From positions 30,694-94,693 of the forward strand of contig NZ_JAVESI010000006.1 of the NCBI RefSeq assembly GCF_034006665.1: 64,000 nucleotides of DNA, given 5' to 3'. The position numbers and the translations under genes are program-made. Under the pieces are notes generated by a model, which saw only the letters and a program-made list of their open reading frames with translations, searched no databases and was not told where the DNA came from. Origin of the DNA: Trichloromonas sp034006665 (GTDB lineage Bacteria > Desulfobacterota > Desulfuromonadia > Desulfuromonadales > Trichloromonadaceae). Within the stretch, counting starts at the first letter, position 1, and each line of letters begins with the position of its first letter. Below, in pieces: positions 8,676-17,121 of this stretch.

Positions 8676-9319
8676 GACCGCTGCAGATGTTCCCGAACCC
8701 CGGCGAAACTTTTCCGATGCAAAGGGGTCGGCCCGAGGTCGGCAATCGCGGCGAGATGGGCGGCGCTACCGTAGCCCTTGTGGCGAGCCAGGCCGTATCC
8801 GGGATAGCGCTCATCGCAGACAATCATGATCCGGTCACGCAGCACCTTGGCGACGATGGAGGCCGCAGCGATGGCGGCGCAGCGGCCGTCACCCTGCTTG
8901 AGAGTCTGTTGCGGCAGGGACAGGGGAACGGGGGTGATGCCGTCCACCAGCAGATAGTCGGCTTGAACCTTGAGCCGCCGTACCGCCAGGGACATAGCGC
9001 GCAGGGTGGCTTGGAGGATGTTGATCCGGTCGATCTCTTCCGCCGGGACGATGCCGACGCCGATGGCCCGGGCCTGGGCGCGGATCAGGGGGAAAAGACG
9101 GTCGCGGCAAGACGCCGAGAGTTTCTTGGAGTCGTTCAGCCCGGACAGTTCGAAAACCGGCGGCAAGATCACCGCCGCCGCAACCACCGGCCCGGCCAAG
9201 GGACCACGACCGGCTTCATCGATCCCGGCGATGTTGCCGTAACCGCGACAGCGCAGACGTTCCTCGAAGAACGTCAGAGGTGGGGGGTCAGCTTTGGGGA
9301 AAAGCTCCTCGTTCATCAA
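8672..9319 (-). CDS. rnhB: Ribonuclease HII
   Basis: RNase HII cuts the RNA strand of RNA-DNA hybrids and starts removal of single ribonucleotides from DNA. The 215-residue protein shows the catalytic IAGIDEAGRGPLAGPVVAAAV (Asp-Glu pair about 29-30), LNDSKKLSASCRDRLF, and the later acidic residue in ADYLLVDG. The N-terminus is of normal length with two candidate methionines at 9319 and 9316. It sits between rplS and yraN in the minus-strand operon, although an opposite-strand small gene and a terminator (9415-9680) separate it from rplS, so it probably has its own promoter. Confidence 0.95.
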   Translation of the reverse strand: MMNEELFPKADPPPLTFFEERLRCRGYGNIAGIDEAGRGPLAGPVVAAAVILPPVFELSGLNDSKKLSASCRDRLFPLIRAQARAIGVGIVPAEEIDRINILQATLRAMSLAVRRLKVQADYLLVDGITPVPLSLPQQTLKQGDGRCAAIAAASIVAKVLRDRIMIVCDERYPGYGLARHKGYGSAAHLAAIADLGPTPLHRKSFAGVREHLQRS

Positions 9320-9414
9320 CCCTCCCAGAAGAAAAATTCCGGCTGGATTTCACCGCGGCCTTGGTATACAATTCCCTCAACGCTTAACATATCTTTAATG
9401 AGAGGAGAGAGTTC

Positions 9415-9606
9415 ATGGGTGTTTTCTTCGCGCTGGTGGCCGTTGTTGCCTATCTGGGATTTTTCGTTGACTGGAAAGAGTTCATGGGGGTCTTCCGCCT
9501 GGGGGGCTGGGCCACGGTCGGCGTCTATGTCGTCCTCACCATCCTGATCGTGGCTATTCTGTCCACGCCGGAAACCGCAGCCGTCGCCCCGGCCGTCCAT
9601 CACTAG
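9415..9606 (+). CDS. Small two-helix membrane protein, unknown
   Basis: A 63-residue protein I do not recognise. Residues 2-17 (GVFFALVAVVAYLGFF) and about 30-49 (WATVGVYVVLTILIVAIL) are two predicted membrane helices separated by a short WKEFMGVF loop; the tail is rich in Ala, Pro and His. GAGGAGAGAG precedes the ATG at a good distance, and a strong terminator follows at 9634, so the gene looks real. It lies divergently from rnhB and convergently to rplS. Confidence 0.65.
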   Translation: MGVFFALVAVVAYLGFFVDWKEFMGVFRLGGWATVGVYVVLTILIVAILSTPETAAVAPAVHH

Positions 9607-9633
9607 GAATGCCGGCGGGTTCGCGCCGTATTA

Positions 9634-9680
9634 CCGCAAGAAAAAAGCCCCGGTTCGTCGCCGGGGCTTTTTTCTTGCGG
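9634..9680. terminator. Bidirectional terminator with 20-bp perfect stem
   Basis: Two 20-base arms (9634-9653 and 9661-9680) are perfect reverse complements around a 7-base loop, with an A run in one arm and a T run in the other. It can stop both the small plus-strand gene at 9415 and the minus-strand rplS transcript. Confidence 0.9.
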
Positions 9681-9689
9681 GCGAACCGC

Positions 9690-10037
9690 CTAGGCGAGAC
9701 GCTTTTCCTTGATACGGGCGGCCTTGCCGTGCAGATTGCGCAGATAGTAGAGCTTGGCCCGGCGCACCCGACCGACCATGATGTTCTCGATCTTTTCCAC
9801 CGCCGGGGAGTGCAGGGAGAAAATACGTTCGACGCCGACGCCGTTGGAAATCTTGCGGACGGTGAAAGTCGAGCCGACCCCCCGGTTAACCCGCTTGATG
9901 CAAACACCCTGATAAACCTGGATGCGCTGCTTGTCTCCCTCGACAATCTTAACGTGAACCCGCAGGGTGTCCCCGGCCTTGAAGGCGGGAATATTCTTGC
10001 GGATCTGTTCCATCTCCAGACGATCAATAATGTTCAT
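9690..10037 (-). CDS. rplS: 50S ribosomal protein L19
   Basis: L19 binds 23S rRNA at the 30S-50S interface. The 115-residue protein begins MNIIDRLEMEQIRKNIPAFK and contains the conserved GDTLRVHVKIVEGDKQRIQVYQG, GVGSTFTVRKISNGVGVERIF and RRAKLYYLRN segments. Length and sequence are typical. AGGAGG lies just upstream of the ATG at 10037. It is the last gene of the ffh-rpsP-rimM-trmD unit and is followed by the strong terminator at 9634-9680. Confidence 0.97.
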   Translation of the reverse strand: MNIIDRLEMEQIRKNIPAFKAGDTLRVHVKIVEGDKQRIQVYQGVCIKRVNRGVGSTFTVRKISNGVGVERIFSLHSPAVEKIENIMVGRVRRAKLYYLRNLHGKAARIKEKRLA

Positions 10038-10117
10038 GAGTTCCTCCTCTATAGGGATCCTTTTCCAGGATTCGTTAGTCGCTGTCCGTCCACCCGGACA
10101 TCGGGCAGTCCGCCTTC

Positions 10118-10687
10118 TTACACGGCAACGGTTTCGGGAAGATGCAGCCGATCGAGAATGATGGCCGCGGCCGCCCGCACCGAAAGATGATTATAGTTCG
10201 CCACGCCCCGCACCGGCTCAAGCACCGTCCAGCCCCGTTCGAAGAGTTCCGGAGCGAGTCCCCATCCGGTGCCGAGGATGAGCAGCAGCGGCTGTTCGGC
10301 ACGCAATCGGCGACAGGCGACGAAGTCGATGCCGTCCTGCCGTGCGGCCCCGGTCAGAACCGGACAAACCGGGCGGCCGAGTTCTGCTTCCCAGGCAGCG
10401 ATGGCCGCCTCCAGACGGGGGACGGTTTCGATCAGCCGCAAGGCCTCGGCCCGGTCGGGATGATAAGCGGCACCGTGCCCCTCGGACCAATGCCGGGTGA
10501 TCCGCTTCACCAAAGCCACCTGCTCGTGAGCCGGAGTGACCACGTAAAAGCGCCGCGCGCCGTAAGTTCGGGCGCTGCGGGCGATGTCGTGCAGGTCGAG
10601 GTTGGTTACGGCGGAGACGACCCGATCCCCCCGCCGGTCGAGTACCGGCGCGTGGACCAAAGCGACCGCCAACGGTTGCCCGCTCAC
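10118..10687 (-). CDS. TrmD-associated SPOUT-like RNA methyltransferase
   Basis: A 189-residue protein of the Methyltrn_RNA_4 type (PF09936), a SAM-dependent methyltransferase family usually found beside trmD. Visible landmarks are ALVHAPVLDRRGDRVVSAVTNLD at the N-terminus, SARTYGARRFYVVTP, and the C-terminal LILGTGWGLAPELF and NYNHLSVRAAAAIILDRL, the kind of glycine and asparagine loops that form the knot of SPOUT enzymes. Its start overlaps the trmD stop by 4 bases. The RNA target is not known; placement suggests tRNA or rRNA. Confidence 0.85.
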   Translation of the reverse strand: MSGQPLAVALVHAPVLDRRGDRVVSAVTNLDLHDIARSARTYGARRFYVVTPAHEQVALVKRITRHWSEGHGAAYHPDRAEALRLIETVPRLEAAIAAWEAELGRPVCPVLTGAARQDGIDFVACRRLRAEQPLLLILGTGWGLAPELFERGWTVLEPVRGVANYNHLSVRAAAAIILDRLHLPETVAV

Positions 10688-11427
10688 GGCCCTGTCTCGC
10701 GGGACTCGTCCCGTAGGCTTGCGAGATAGGCCCGATCCGCCTCGCTGAGCGCAGCCTTGGAAAGCAGCTCCGGACGCCTCTCCAAGGTGCGGCGCAACTG
10801 CTCGCGCCGCCGCCAGCGGGCAATCTCGCCATGATTGCCGGAGAGGAGAACCTCGGGAACCCGCTCCCCCGCAAATTCCACCGGGCGGGTGTAATGGGGA
10901 TATTCGAGCAGGCCGTCGGAGAAAGAATCGCTCTCCGCGCTACCGCTGTTCCCCAAAACCCCCGGCAGGAGGCGGGCAATGGCATCGATCATGACCATCG
11001 CCGGCAATTCTCCCCCGGTGAGGACGAAATCCCCAAGGGAATATTCGGCATCGACCCGGGAACGGATACGCTCGTCAAACCCCTCGTAACGCCCGCACAC
11101 GAAAATCAGGCCGGGTCGACCAGCTAACTCCCGGGCCTGGGTCTGGGAAAAGAGTCGCCCTTGGGGAGACATGAGCAGCACCGGGGAACTCGGCGTGCGT
11201 GCGCGCAGTTCATCAAGAGCGCGGCAGACCGGCTCCGGCTTCATGACCATGCCGTCGCCGCCACCATAAGGTGTATCGTCCACTACCTTGTGCCGTCCCT
11301 CGGCCCAGTCCCGCAGATTGTGGGCACGCACAGCAAGCAACCCCTTGTCAATGGCCTTGCCGAGCACACTCTCGGCAAAAGGCGAGACGAACATCTCAGG
11401 GAAAAGGGTCAGGACATCAAAGATCAT
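10684..11427 (-). CDS. trmD: tRNA (guanine37-N1)-methyltransferase
   Basis: TrmD places the m1G37 methyl group next to the anticodon of several tRNAs, preventing frameshifts. The 247-residue protein starts MIFDVLTLFPEMFVSPFAES, the family N-terminus; eleven further residues can be read upstream to 11460 but are not conserved. Characteristic motifs are DDTPYGGGDGMVMKPEP (about 50-66), FVCGRYEGFDERI and the trefoil-knot SLGDFVLTGGELPAMVMIDAIARLLPGVLG. The start lies inside the last codons of rimM and its stop overlaps the next methyltransferase gene. Confidence 0.96.
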   Translation of the reverse strand: MIFDVLTLFPEMFVSPFAESVLGKAIDKGLLAVRAHNLRDWAEGRHKVVDDTPYGGGDGMVMKPEPVCRALDELRARTPSSPVLLMSPQGRLFSQTQARELAGRPGLIFVCGRYEGFDERIRSRVDAEYSLGDFVLTGGELPAMVMIDAIARLLPGVLGNSGSAESDSFSDGLLEYPHYTRPVEFAGERVPEVLLSGNHGEIARWRRREQLRRTLERRPELLSKAALSEADRAYLASLRDESRETGP

Positions 11428-11980
11428 CGGCTTCGGGAACCAGCCCTTCCGGCAATTCAACGGTCATGAGACCCGCGTCGAGATCGACGGCGAGAACAAA
11501 GGGACCGACTGCCGGGATCAGCACCTCGCCGAAGGGGCCATTCACCACGTAGATATCATGGGCACCGGTAGCGAGAAGATCGTCGAGACGTCCCAACTCC
11601 CCCCGCAATCGATCGACAACCCGCAATCCCTGGAGCTGATGCCAGTAATATTCGTCACCCGCCAACTCGGGAAGATCGTCGTAGCGCATCCGCACTTCCC
11701 GTCCGACCAGCCCCTCGACCACGTCAATCCCGTCAAGACCACGCAATCGCACCAGAAAAATCCCCTTGTGCGGGGCGACGCGGGCGGGAACGACGGGCAA
11801 CTCCTTTCCTGTCCGGTCCACCAGCAAAAGGCGGGTCGCGGAAAAAAGCGCATCGGAATCAGCGGTCAGCGGACGAACCTTGAGGTCGCCGCGCAGCCCA
11901 TGGACGCCGACGACCGAACCAACCACGAACCATTCCGAGGATTTTGCCGGGTTCAGGGCCGGCGGGACGATCGACGCCAT
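11417..11980 (-). CDS. rimM: Ribosome maturation factor RimM
   Basis: RimM binds S19 and helps assemble the head of the 30S subunit. The 187-residue protein has the N-terminal barrel (WFVVGSVVGVHGLRGDLKVRPLT) and a C-terminal PRC-barrel domain (YYWHQLQGLRVVD, GAHDIYVV, VLIPAV). I chose ATG 11980; a TTG three codons earlier (11989) is an alternative, and neither has a strong ribosome-binding site. It follows rpsP by only 31 bases, leaving no room for the KH-domain gene that many relatives carry between them. Confidence 0.94.
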   Translation of the reverse strand: MASIVPPALNPAKSSEWFVVGSVVGVHGLRGDLKVRPLTADSDALFSATRLLLVDRTGKELPVVPARVAPHKGIFLVRLRGLDGIDVVEGLVGREVRMRYDDLPELAGDEYYWHQLQGLRVVDRLRGELGRLDDLLATGAHDIYVVNGPFGEVLIPAVGPFVLAVDLDAGLMTVELPEGLVPEADDL

Positions 11981-12011
11981 GTTAGCCAAAAGAGGCGGCG
12001 AAAATCACCGC

Positions 12012-12281
12012 TCAGACGCCGGCAGGTGCCTTGAACTTCGCCCAGATTCCCTGACCGCGCAGCAATTGGCGCACGGTTTCCGTCGGCTGCGCCCCTTGTT
12101 TCAGCCAAGCCAGGGTCTTCTCCTCGTCCAGCTTGACCATCGGGGGGTTCTGCTTGGGATCGTACTGGCCGAGATTTTCGACGAAACGGCCATCGCGGGG
12201 GCAACGCTCGTCAGCCACCACCACCTGGTAAAAAGGTTTTTTCTTGGCGCCGCCGCGGGCTAGCCTGATCTTAACCGCCAT
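12012..12281 (-). CDS. rpsP: 30S ribosomal protein S16
   Basis: S16 is an early-binding 30S protein. The 89-residue product begins MAVKIRLARGGAKKKPFYQVVVADERCPRDGRF and continues with ENLGQYDPKQNP and ERTLAWLKQG-like positions, all typical. The ATG at 12281 has AGGAGG upstream. It lies 89 bases after ffh and directly before rimM. Confidence 0.97.
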   Translation of the reverse strand: MAVKIRLARGGAKKKPFYQVVVADERCPRDGRFVENLGQYDPKQNPPMVKLDEEKTLAWLKQGAQPTETVRQLLRGQGIWAKFKAPAGV

Positions 12282-12370
12282 TGTTTTTCCTCCTGCTGCT
12301 GAACGGATCTTCCGTATTTGGTTGGATGGATATATCTCGGTCGCACCGTCGCCGGTCGCGAAACTGGATC

Positions 12371-13723
12371 TCAGAAGGGGAGACCGCCGCCCCGTCCCAT
12401 CAGCCCCTTGAGCCCCTTGGGCCCGAGTTGCTGCATTTTCTTCATAACCTTCTGCGCCTCGCTGAAGCGCTTGAGCAGCTGATTGACATCCTGCACCTTG
12501 GTACCGCTGCCGTTGGCGATGCGCATCCGGCGGGAACCGTTGATCAGCTTGTGGTTGCGGCGCTCCTCCGGGGTCATGGAGTTGATGATCGCCTCGATCT
12601 TCTTCATTTCCTTGTCGGGAAGCTGCGCGCCCTGGGCCTGCTTGAGGGCCTTGCCGACGCCGGGAATGAGCTTCAGCATGGAATCGAGGGAACCCATCTT
12701 CTTGATGGACTGCATCTGATCGCGAAAGGTCTCCAGGGTGAAGCCCTCTTTGCGCAGCCGCTGCTCCATGGCCGCCGCCTCGTCCCGACTGATGGCGGCT
12801 TCCGCCTTTTCAATCAGGGAGAGAACATCACCCATGCCGAGAATGCGCTGAGCCATGCGGTCGGGATGGAAGACCTCAAGGGCATCCATCTTCTCGCCGA
12901 GGCCGACAAGCTTGATCGGCTTGCCGGTAACTGCGCGGATGGACAACGCCGCACCACCGCGAGCATCACCGTCAAGCTTGGTCAGGACCACCCCGGTCAA
13001 ATTCAGCTGCTCGTTGAAACTGGCGGCGACGTTGACCGCGTCCTGACCGGTCATGGCATCAGCAACCAGGAGAATCTCCCGGGGCGCGAGGGATTCCTTG
13101 ATCCGCGCCAACTCCCCCATGAGCGCCGCGTCGATATGCAGCCGGCCGGCGGTATCGAGGATCAGGGTATCGTAACCGTTCAGTTCCGCGAAACGGCGTG
13201 CCGCCTCGCAGATCGCCACCGGATCGTCGTCGGGCCGGCTGTCGTACACCGGGATGTCGAGCTGTCGGCCCACCGTCTTGAGCTGCTCGATGGCCGCCGG
13301 GCGGTAGACATCCGCCGGCACCAGCAGGGGATTTCGTTTGTCCCGCCGCAGCTTGAGCGCCAGTTTGCCGCAGGTGGTGGTTTTACCGGCCCCTTGCAGG
13401 CCGCAGAGCATCACCGCCACCGGCGGACGGCCGCCGAGGTCGAGGCGGTTTTCTTCCCCTTCCCCCATCAGCCGGCCAAGTTCGTCGCGCACCACTTTGA
13501 TGACCTGCTGGGCCGGAGTCAGGCTCTTGAGTACGTCCTGCCCAACCGCCCGCTCCCGCACCGCTTCGACGAAATCCTTGACCACCTTGAAGTTGACGTC
13601 GGCCTCAAGCAGAACCAAGCGTACTTCACGCAGGGCCTCCTTGATATTCTCCTCGGTCAGCCGCCCGTGCCCGCGCAGCTTTTTGAAGATTCCGTCGAAC
13701 TTTTCCGTGAGGTTGTCAAGCAT
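12371..13723 (-). CDS. ffh: Signal recognition particle protein Ffh
   Basis: Ffh is the SRP54 GTPase that, with 4.5S RNA, delivers nascent membrane proteins to FtsY. The 450-residue protein has the N domain (MLDNLTEKFDGIFKKLRGHG...EALREVRLVLLEADVNF), the G domain with GLQGAGKTTTCGKLA (about 107-120), DTAGRLHID and TKLDGDARGG, and the methionine-rich M domain (GMGDVLSLIEKAEA to the glycine-rich end). Size is normal. It is the first gene of the long minus-strand translation operon and has a good promoter at 13765-13794. Confidence 0.97.
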   Translation of the reverse strand: MLDNLTEKFDGIFKKLRGHGRLTEENIKEALREVRLVLLEADVNFKVVKDFVEAVRERAVGQDVLKSLTPAQQVIKVVRDELGRLMGEGEENRLDLGGRPPVAVMLCGLQGAGKTTTCGKLALKLRRDKRNPLLVPADVYRPAAIEQLKTVGRQLDIPVYDSRPDDDPVAICEAARRFAELNGYDTLILDTAGRLHIDAALMGELARIKESLAPREILLVADAMTGQDAVNVAASFNEQLNLTGVVLTKLDGDARGGAALSIRAVTGKPIKLVGLGEKMDALEVFHPDRMAQRILGMGDVLSLIEKAEAAISRDEAAAMEQRLRKEGFTLETFRDQMQSIKKMGSLDSMLKLIPGVGKALKQAQGAQLPDKEMKKIEAIINSMTPEERRNHKLINGSRRMRIANGSGTKVQDVNQLLKRFSEAQKVMKKMQQLGPKGLKGLMGRGGGLPF

Positions 13724-13764
13724 TCAGGTCGTCACAATCCAAACTGGGGGTAGCCGAAATGGGG

Positions 13765-13794
13765 AATATAGTGGAAGCTCGGTTTTTCTGTCAA
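13765..13794 (-). promoter_or_regulatory. Sigma-70 promoter of the ffh-rpsP-rimM-trmD operon
   Basis: On the minus strand TTGACA (13794-13789) and TATATT (13770-13765) are 18 bases apart, about 40 bases before the ffh ATG. Both boxes are near-consensus. Confidence 0.75.
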
Positions 13795-13824
13795 GGAAAA
13801 ACTCCATTCCATGAAAGGGCCTTG

Positions 13825-14082
13825 TTACAAGGATTGGCGATGGAAAACGCCGTCCCGATAGAGGTAGAGTTCCTCCGGCCGCAGTCCTTCCCGTTCCAGC
13901 ACCGCGCCCACTGTCTCGCGGAGAGTCTCAGGATAACGGATGGCCAGGCCGCAATCGGAGCTAAGCTGGCGAGGGGCAGGAATCAGCAGGATGTCGACGT
14001 GCGCCTGTTTGAGCACTTTCTCGGCCTTCATGACCCGATGAATGGAGTGGAAGATGGCCACCAGATCGTCATTACGGACCAT
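13825..14082 (-). CDS. DUF3343 protein (putative Se/S carrier-like)
   Basis: An 85-residue protein matching the DUF3343 family in pattern: a beta strand (DLVAIFHSIHRVMKAEKVLKQ), then VDILLIPAPRQLSSDCGLAIRY, the family's conserved proline-rich and cysteine-bearing segment (Cys about 43). The family has been annotated as putative selenium or sulfur carrier-like, which is by association; I see no direct proof. It lies alone upstream of ffh on the same strand. The presence of a selenocysteine tRNA at 57040 shows that this genome handles selenium, a weak contextual link. Confidence 0.75.
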   Translation of the reverse strand: MVRNDDLVAIFHSIHRVMKAEKVLKQAHVDILLIPAPRQLSSDCGLAIRYPETLRETVGAVLEREGLRPEELYLYRDGVFHRQSL

Positions 14083-14249
14083 GCCCGCAGGACCTCCCGA
14101 GAGTAAGATGATAAAGACCGGCGGATCATGCCACGAGCCGCAACGGGATGCAACAGGCGGGAACCCTTCGTGACCACGCCCCGCCTCGCTTGCCCGGCAG
14201 GTCGGGCACGAACGTGCATTCGCGCAGATACAAAGAGACCAAAAGCCCC

Positions 14250-14278
14250 TTGTTTCGCCCCCCTGCCTGTGCTAATTT
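14250..14278 (+). promoter_or_regulatory. Probable sigma-70 promoter of the OB-fold lipoprotein gene
   Basis: TTGTTT (14250-14255) and TAATTT (14273-14278) are 17 bases apart, with TGTGC directly before the -10 box. It points at the GTG at 14366. The 283 bases from 14083 to 14365 hold nothing else I can identify. Confidence 0.5.
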
Positions 14279-14365
14279 CCCCAAAAACATAAAGATCCTC
14301 AGAGGAACATCCCGCGAACACAGGCATGAAGCCCGCACGACCAACCCCAATGGAGGAAGACATCC

Positions 14366-15139
14366 GTGAAAAAGCAACTCTTCTACCTGTCCATCGGAGC
14401 CCTGGCGTTGACCCTGGCGGCCGGCTGCAAAAATGAAGCGCCGACCAGCACCGCAGCCCCCAAGGCCCAGTCCCAGGCGGAAACCCCGGCACCCCCGACT
14501 TCGCAGGCCAAGAGCGGTACCGTCGTAGAAACCATGAACGCGGCCGGCTACACTTATGTTCAGGTCGATACCGGCAGCGAAAAGATCTGGGCGGCGGCCC
14601 CCGAGTTCCAGGTCAAGGTCGGTGACAGCGTCGCCGTTCCCGAAGGCATGCCGATGCCCAATTATCACAGCAAGACCCTGAATCGTGACTTCGATATGGT
14701 TTACTTTGTCCCGGCGGTCATGGTCGGCGGCGGCGAAGGCATGGCCGCGCCCGTCGCCACCCCCGGGGAACTACCCAGCGGTCATCCGCCGATCACCCCG
14801 GTCAAGGCCGAAAATATCGACCTGAGCGGCATCGCCAAGGCCGAGGGCGGCAAGAGCATCGAAGAGATCTACGCCGGCAAGGGCGAACTCACGAGCAAGG
14901 AAGTCACCGTGCGCGGCAAGGTCGTGAAGTTCAGCCCGGGCATCATGGGTAAAAACTGGATTCACATGCAGGACGGCACCGGTGGCGAGGGAACCAACGA
15001 TCTCACCGTCACTACCGGCGTCACCGCCCAAGTCGGCGACACCATCCTGGTCAGCGGCATTCTCACCGCCGACAAGGATTTCGGCCACGGCTACAAGTAT
15101 GCCCTCATCATTGAGGATGGCAAGGTCACCGTCGAGTAA
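14366..15139 (+). CDS. Exported lipoprotein with NrfJ-like and OB-fold regions
   Basis: A 257-residue lipoprotein: signal peptide MKKQLFYLSIGALALTLAAG with Cys21 as the lipobox cysteine (LAAGC), then a Thr/Ala/Pro-rich linker. Residues about 50-110 (GTVVETMNAAGYTYVQVDTGSEKIW...) resemble NrfJ-type domains found with cytochrome nitrite reductases. Residues about 165-255 (VTVRGKVVKFSPGIMGKNWIHMQDGTG...GILTADKDFGHGY) look like a nucleic-acid-binding-type OB fold adapted for the periplasm. GGAGGAAG precedes the GTG start, and a strong terminator follows. Function unknown; the family pattern is clear. Confidence 0.75.
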   Translation: MKKQLFYLSIGALALTLAAGCKNEAPTSTAAPKAQSQAETPAPPTSQAKSGTVVETMNAAGYTYVQVDTGSEKIWAAAPEFQVKVGDSVAVPEGMPMPNYHSKTLNRDFDMVYFVPAVMVGGGEGMAAPVATPGELPSGHPPITPVKAENIDLSGIAKAEGGKSIEEIYAGKGELTSKEVTVRGKVVKFSPGIMGKNWIHMQDGTGGEGTNDLTVTTGVTAQVGDTILVSGILTADKDFGHGYKYALIIEDGKVTVE

Positions 15140-15161
15140 TCGGCCGACGGCTTCAACGACA

Positions 15162-15193
15162 AGCCCCTGGCCTCAACGCCAGGGGCTTTTTTC
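15162..15193 (+). terminator. Intrinsic terminator of the lipoprotein gene
   Basis: Ten-base perfect stem AGCCCCTGGC/GCCAGGGGCT with a 6-base loop followed by six T. Confidence 0.9.
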
Positions 15194-15263
15194 ATCCGGC
15201 GAAAAACCGGCCGTCGACGCGTTGCCATAACGCCGGCAGCCTTTCTCCACGAAGAGTTACATC

Positions 15264-16388
15264 ATGCCCAGACTGATCATTTTCCTGACGGTCTTCCTTT
15301 CCCTTTACAGCGCCATGCATCTGCTCGCCTACCTCGGCCTGCGACCGCTGCTCGCGAGCCGGGAACGCGCCCGCCGGCCGGTTTTGCTCTTCATGCTGCT
15401 GATGATCGCCGCGCCGGTTCTGGTGCGTCTTCTCGAACGACTCGACCTAGACGGGGCGGCGCGGCTCTTGGCCATCATCGGCTATTCATGGATGGCCTTC
15501 ATCTTTCTGACCTTTGCCGGATTCGTCGCGGTCTTCGCCTGGGATCTCCTGCTGACGCCTCTCGCCCGCTATCGCCCCACCCTTGCCGAATGGAAACTGC
15601 ACGGCCCACGCTGTGCCCTGCTGGTCCCGGCACTAGCCCTGCTGCTCAGCATCTACGGGGTCTTCGAAGCCCGCAACCTGACCGTCGAAACCCTGCGTAT
15701 TCCCACCGACAAGCTGCCTGCCGAAGGGCAGAGTCTGCGCATCGTCCAGATTTCCGACCTGCATCTCGGCCTGTTGCACCGCCACGGCAAACTGGAGCAG
15801 GTGGCCCGTCGGATCGAAGAGCTGAAACCCGATCTGCTGGTAGCGACCGGGGATATCGTCGACGCCCGTCTCGATCATATCGTCGGGCTGACCGACATTT
15901 TCCGGCGGCTGACCCCACCTCTCGGGAAGTACGCCGTGACCGGCAATCATGAATATTACGCCGGACTCGACCAGGCTCTTGATTTTCTCGAAGAGAGCGG
16001 CTTTATCCTGCTGCGTGACCGGGCGACACGGGTCGGCCCGTTGCTACTGGTGGGGGTCGATGATCCGGCAGGCGGACACAGCGTTGATGAGGCGACCTTG
16101 GTCAACCTCGCCGAGCGCTGCCATTTTACCCTGCTCCTCAAGCACCGGCCCCTGATCACCCCCGGCGAAGAAGTCTTCGATCTACAACTTTCGGGGCATG
16201 CCCATCGCGGCCAGATCATCCCCTTCAACTTGGTGACCGCCCTGGAATATCCTTTACAAAATGGCCTCTACCGCCTGCCCACCGGCGCTCTCCTTTATGC
16301 CAGCCGCGGAACTGGCACCTGGGGTCCGCCGATACGGGTCTTTGCCCCGCCGGAAATCACCCTGATCGAGCTCTTCCCGCGCCGCTAA
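15264..16388 (+). CDS. Membrane-anchored metallophosphoesterase (YkuE/YaeI-like)
   Basis: A 374-residue protein with four hydrophobic helices (about 1-30, 42-60, 70-100, 118-140) followed by a calcineurin-like phosphoesterase domain. The metal-binding motifs appear in order: ISDLHLG (about 166), ATGDIVDA (about 195), TGNHEYY (about 228) and SGHAHRGQ (about 312). Relatives such as YkuE and YaeI are membrane-associated; YaeI-type enzymes act on UDP-diacylglucosamine in lipid A synthesis, but I cannot assign that substrate here. It lies 29 bases before a NUDIX gene, so they may share a transcript. Confidence 0.88.
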   Translation: MPRLIIFLTVFLSLYSAMHLLAYLGLRPLLASRERARRPVLLFMLLMIAAPVLVRLLERLDLDGAARLLAIIGYSWMAFIFLTFAGFVAVFAWDLLLTPLARYRPTLAEWKLHGPRCALLVPALALLLSIYGVFEARNLTVETLRIPTDKLPAEGQSLRIVQISDLHLGLLHRHGKLEQVARRIEELKPDLLVATGDIVDARLDHIVGLTDIFRRLTPPLGKYAVTGNHEYYAGLDQALDFLEESGFILLRDRATRVGPLLLVGVDDPAGGHSVDEATLVNLAERCHFTLLLKHRPLITPGEEVFDLQLSGHAHRGQIIPFNLVTALEYPLQNGLYRLPTGALLYASRGTGTWGPPIRVFAPPEITLIELFPRR

Positions 16389-16417
16389 CCCCTGACCTGT
16401 TCACGAGATCGCAGCCG

Positions 16418-17056
16418 ATGCCGCAACCGCTCCTCTCCTCCTGGCCCGACCAGCTGACGCACTTCCGCCGGGCGCTCAACCCGCATCCGCCACGGATGAC
16501 GAGTGGGCCCGAGCACGGCCATGGGGCGGTAGCCCTCATTCTCCGTCCCGGTCCCCAGGGCGCGGAAATTCTTTACATCGAACGGGCTGCCCACCCCCGC
16601 GACCCCTGGTCGGGGGACCTCGCCTTCCCCGGCGGCCGGATCGATCCTGAGGACGGCGGCATCCGTCAGGCGGCGGAACGGGAGACCTACGAAGAAATCG
16701 GTCTGGATCTGCGCGACGCCGACTACTTGGGGGGACTCGACGACATCGTCGGCGCGCATCTGCCGGTGCGGGTCTCCTGCTGCGTCTACGCCCTGCCCGA
16801 AGGAAAGAATCCGCCGCTGCGCCGCAATCATGAAGTCAGCGACGTCTTTTACATGCCCCTTGACAAACTGCGCGCCCCCGCGCGCCACATCATCACCCGC
16901 ATCGACTGGAACCGGGCTCCGCGCGAAACCCCCGCCCTGACCCTGCTCCCCGGCAACCGTCCCCTTCTCTGGGGAATCACCTACCGCCTCACCACCCAGT
17001 TACTCAACCGCATCGGCCTTCCCCTGCTCCCGCCAAACGTCGTTTCCGCCGGATAA
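16418..17056 (+). CDS. NUDIX hydrolase, CoA pyrophosphatase-like
   Basis: A 212-residue hydrolase of the NudL/CoA-diphosphatase group. The region ALILRPGPQGAEILYIERA leads to SGDLAFPGGRIDPEDGG, and the Nudix box GGRIDPEDGGIRQAAERETY continues into EEIG (about 68-91), with the glutamates that bind Mg2+. The N-terminal part (FRRALNPHPPRM) resembles NudL proteins, which split coenzyme A into phosphopantetheine and 3',5'-ADP. The exact substrate is not proven. Probably co-transcribed with the phosphoesterase upstream. Confidence 0.85.
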   Translation: MPQPLLSSWPDQLTHFRRALNPHPPRMTSGPEHGHGAVALILRPGPQGAEILYIERAAHPRDPWSGDLAFPGGRIDPEDGGIRQAAERETYEEIGLDLRDADYLGGLDDIVGAHLPVRVSCCVYALPEGKNPPLRRNHEVSDVFYMPLDKLRAPARHIITRIDWNRAPRETPALTLLPGNRPLLWGITYRLTTQLLNRIGLPLLPPNVVSAG

Positions 17057-17095
17057 AAGAAAACAGGGGCCGACCCGGCATCCCGGATCGGCCCC
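17053..17095 (-). terminator. Intrinsic terminator of the histidine kinase gene
   Basis: Stem GGGGCCGA (17066-17073) with TCGGCCCC (17088-17095); the inner bases can also pair. On the minus strand it is followed by TTTTCTTTT, so it ends the kinase at 17122. Confidence 0.7.
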
Positions 17096-17121
17096 CGATC
17101 AATCCCGAAGCGAAAGTCTGC

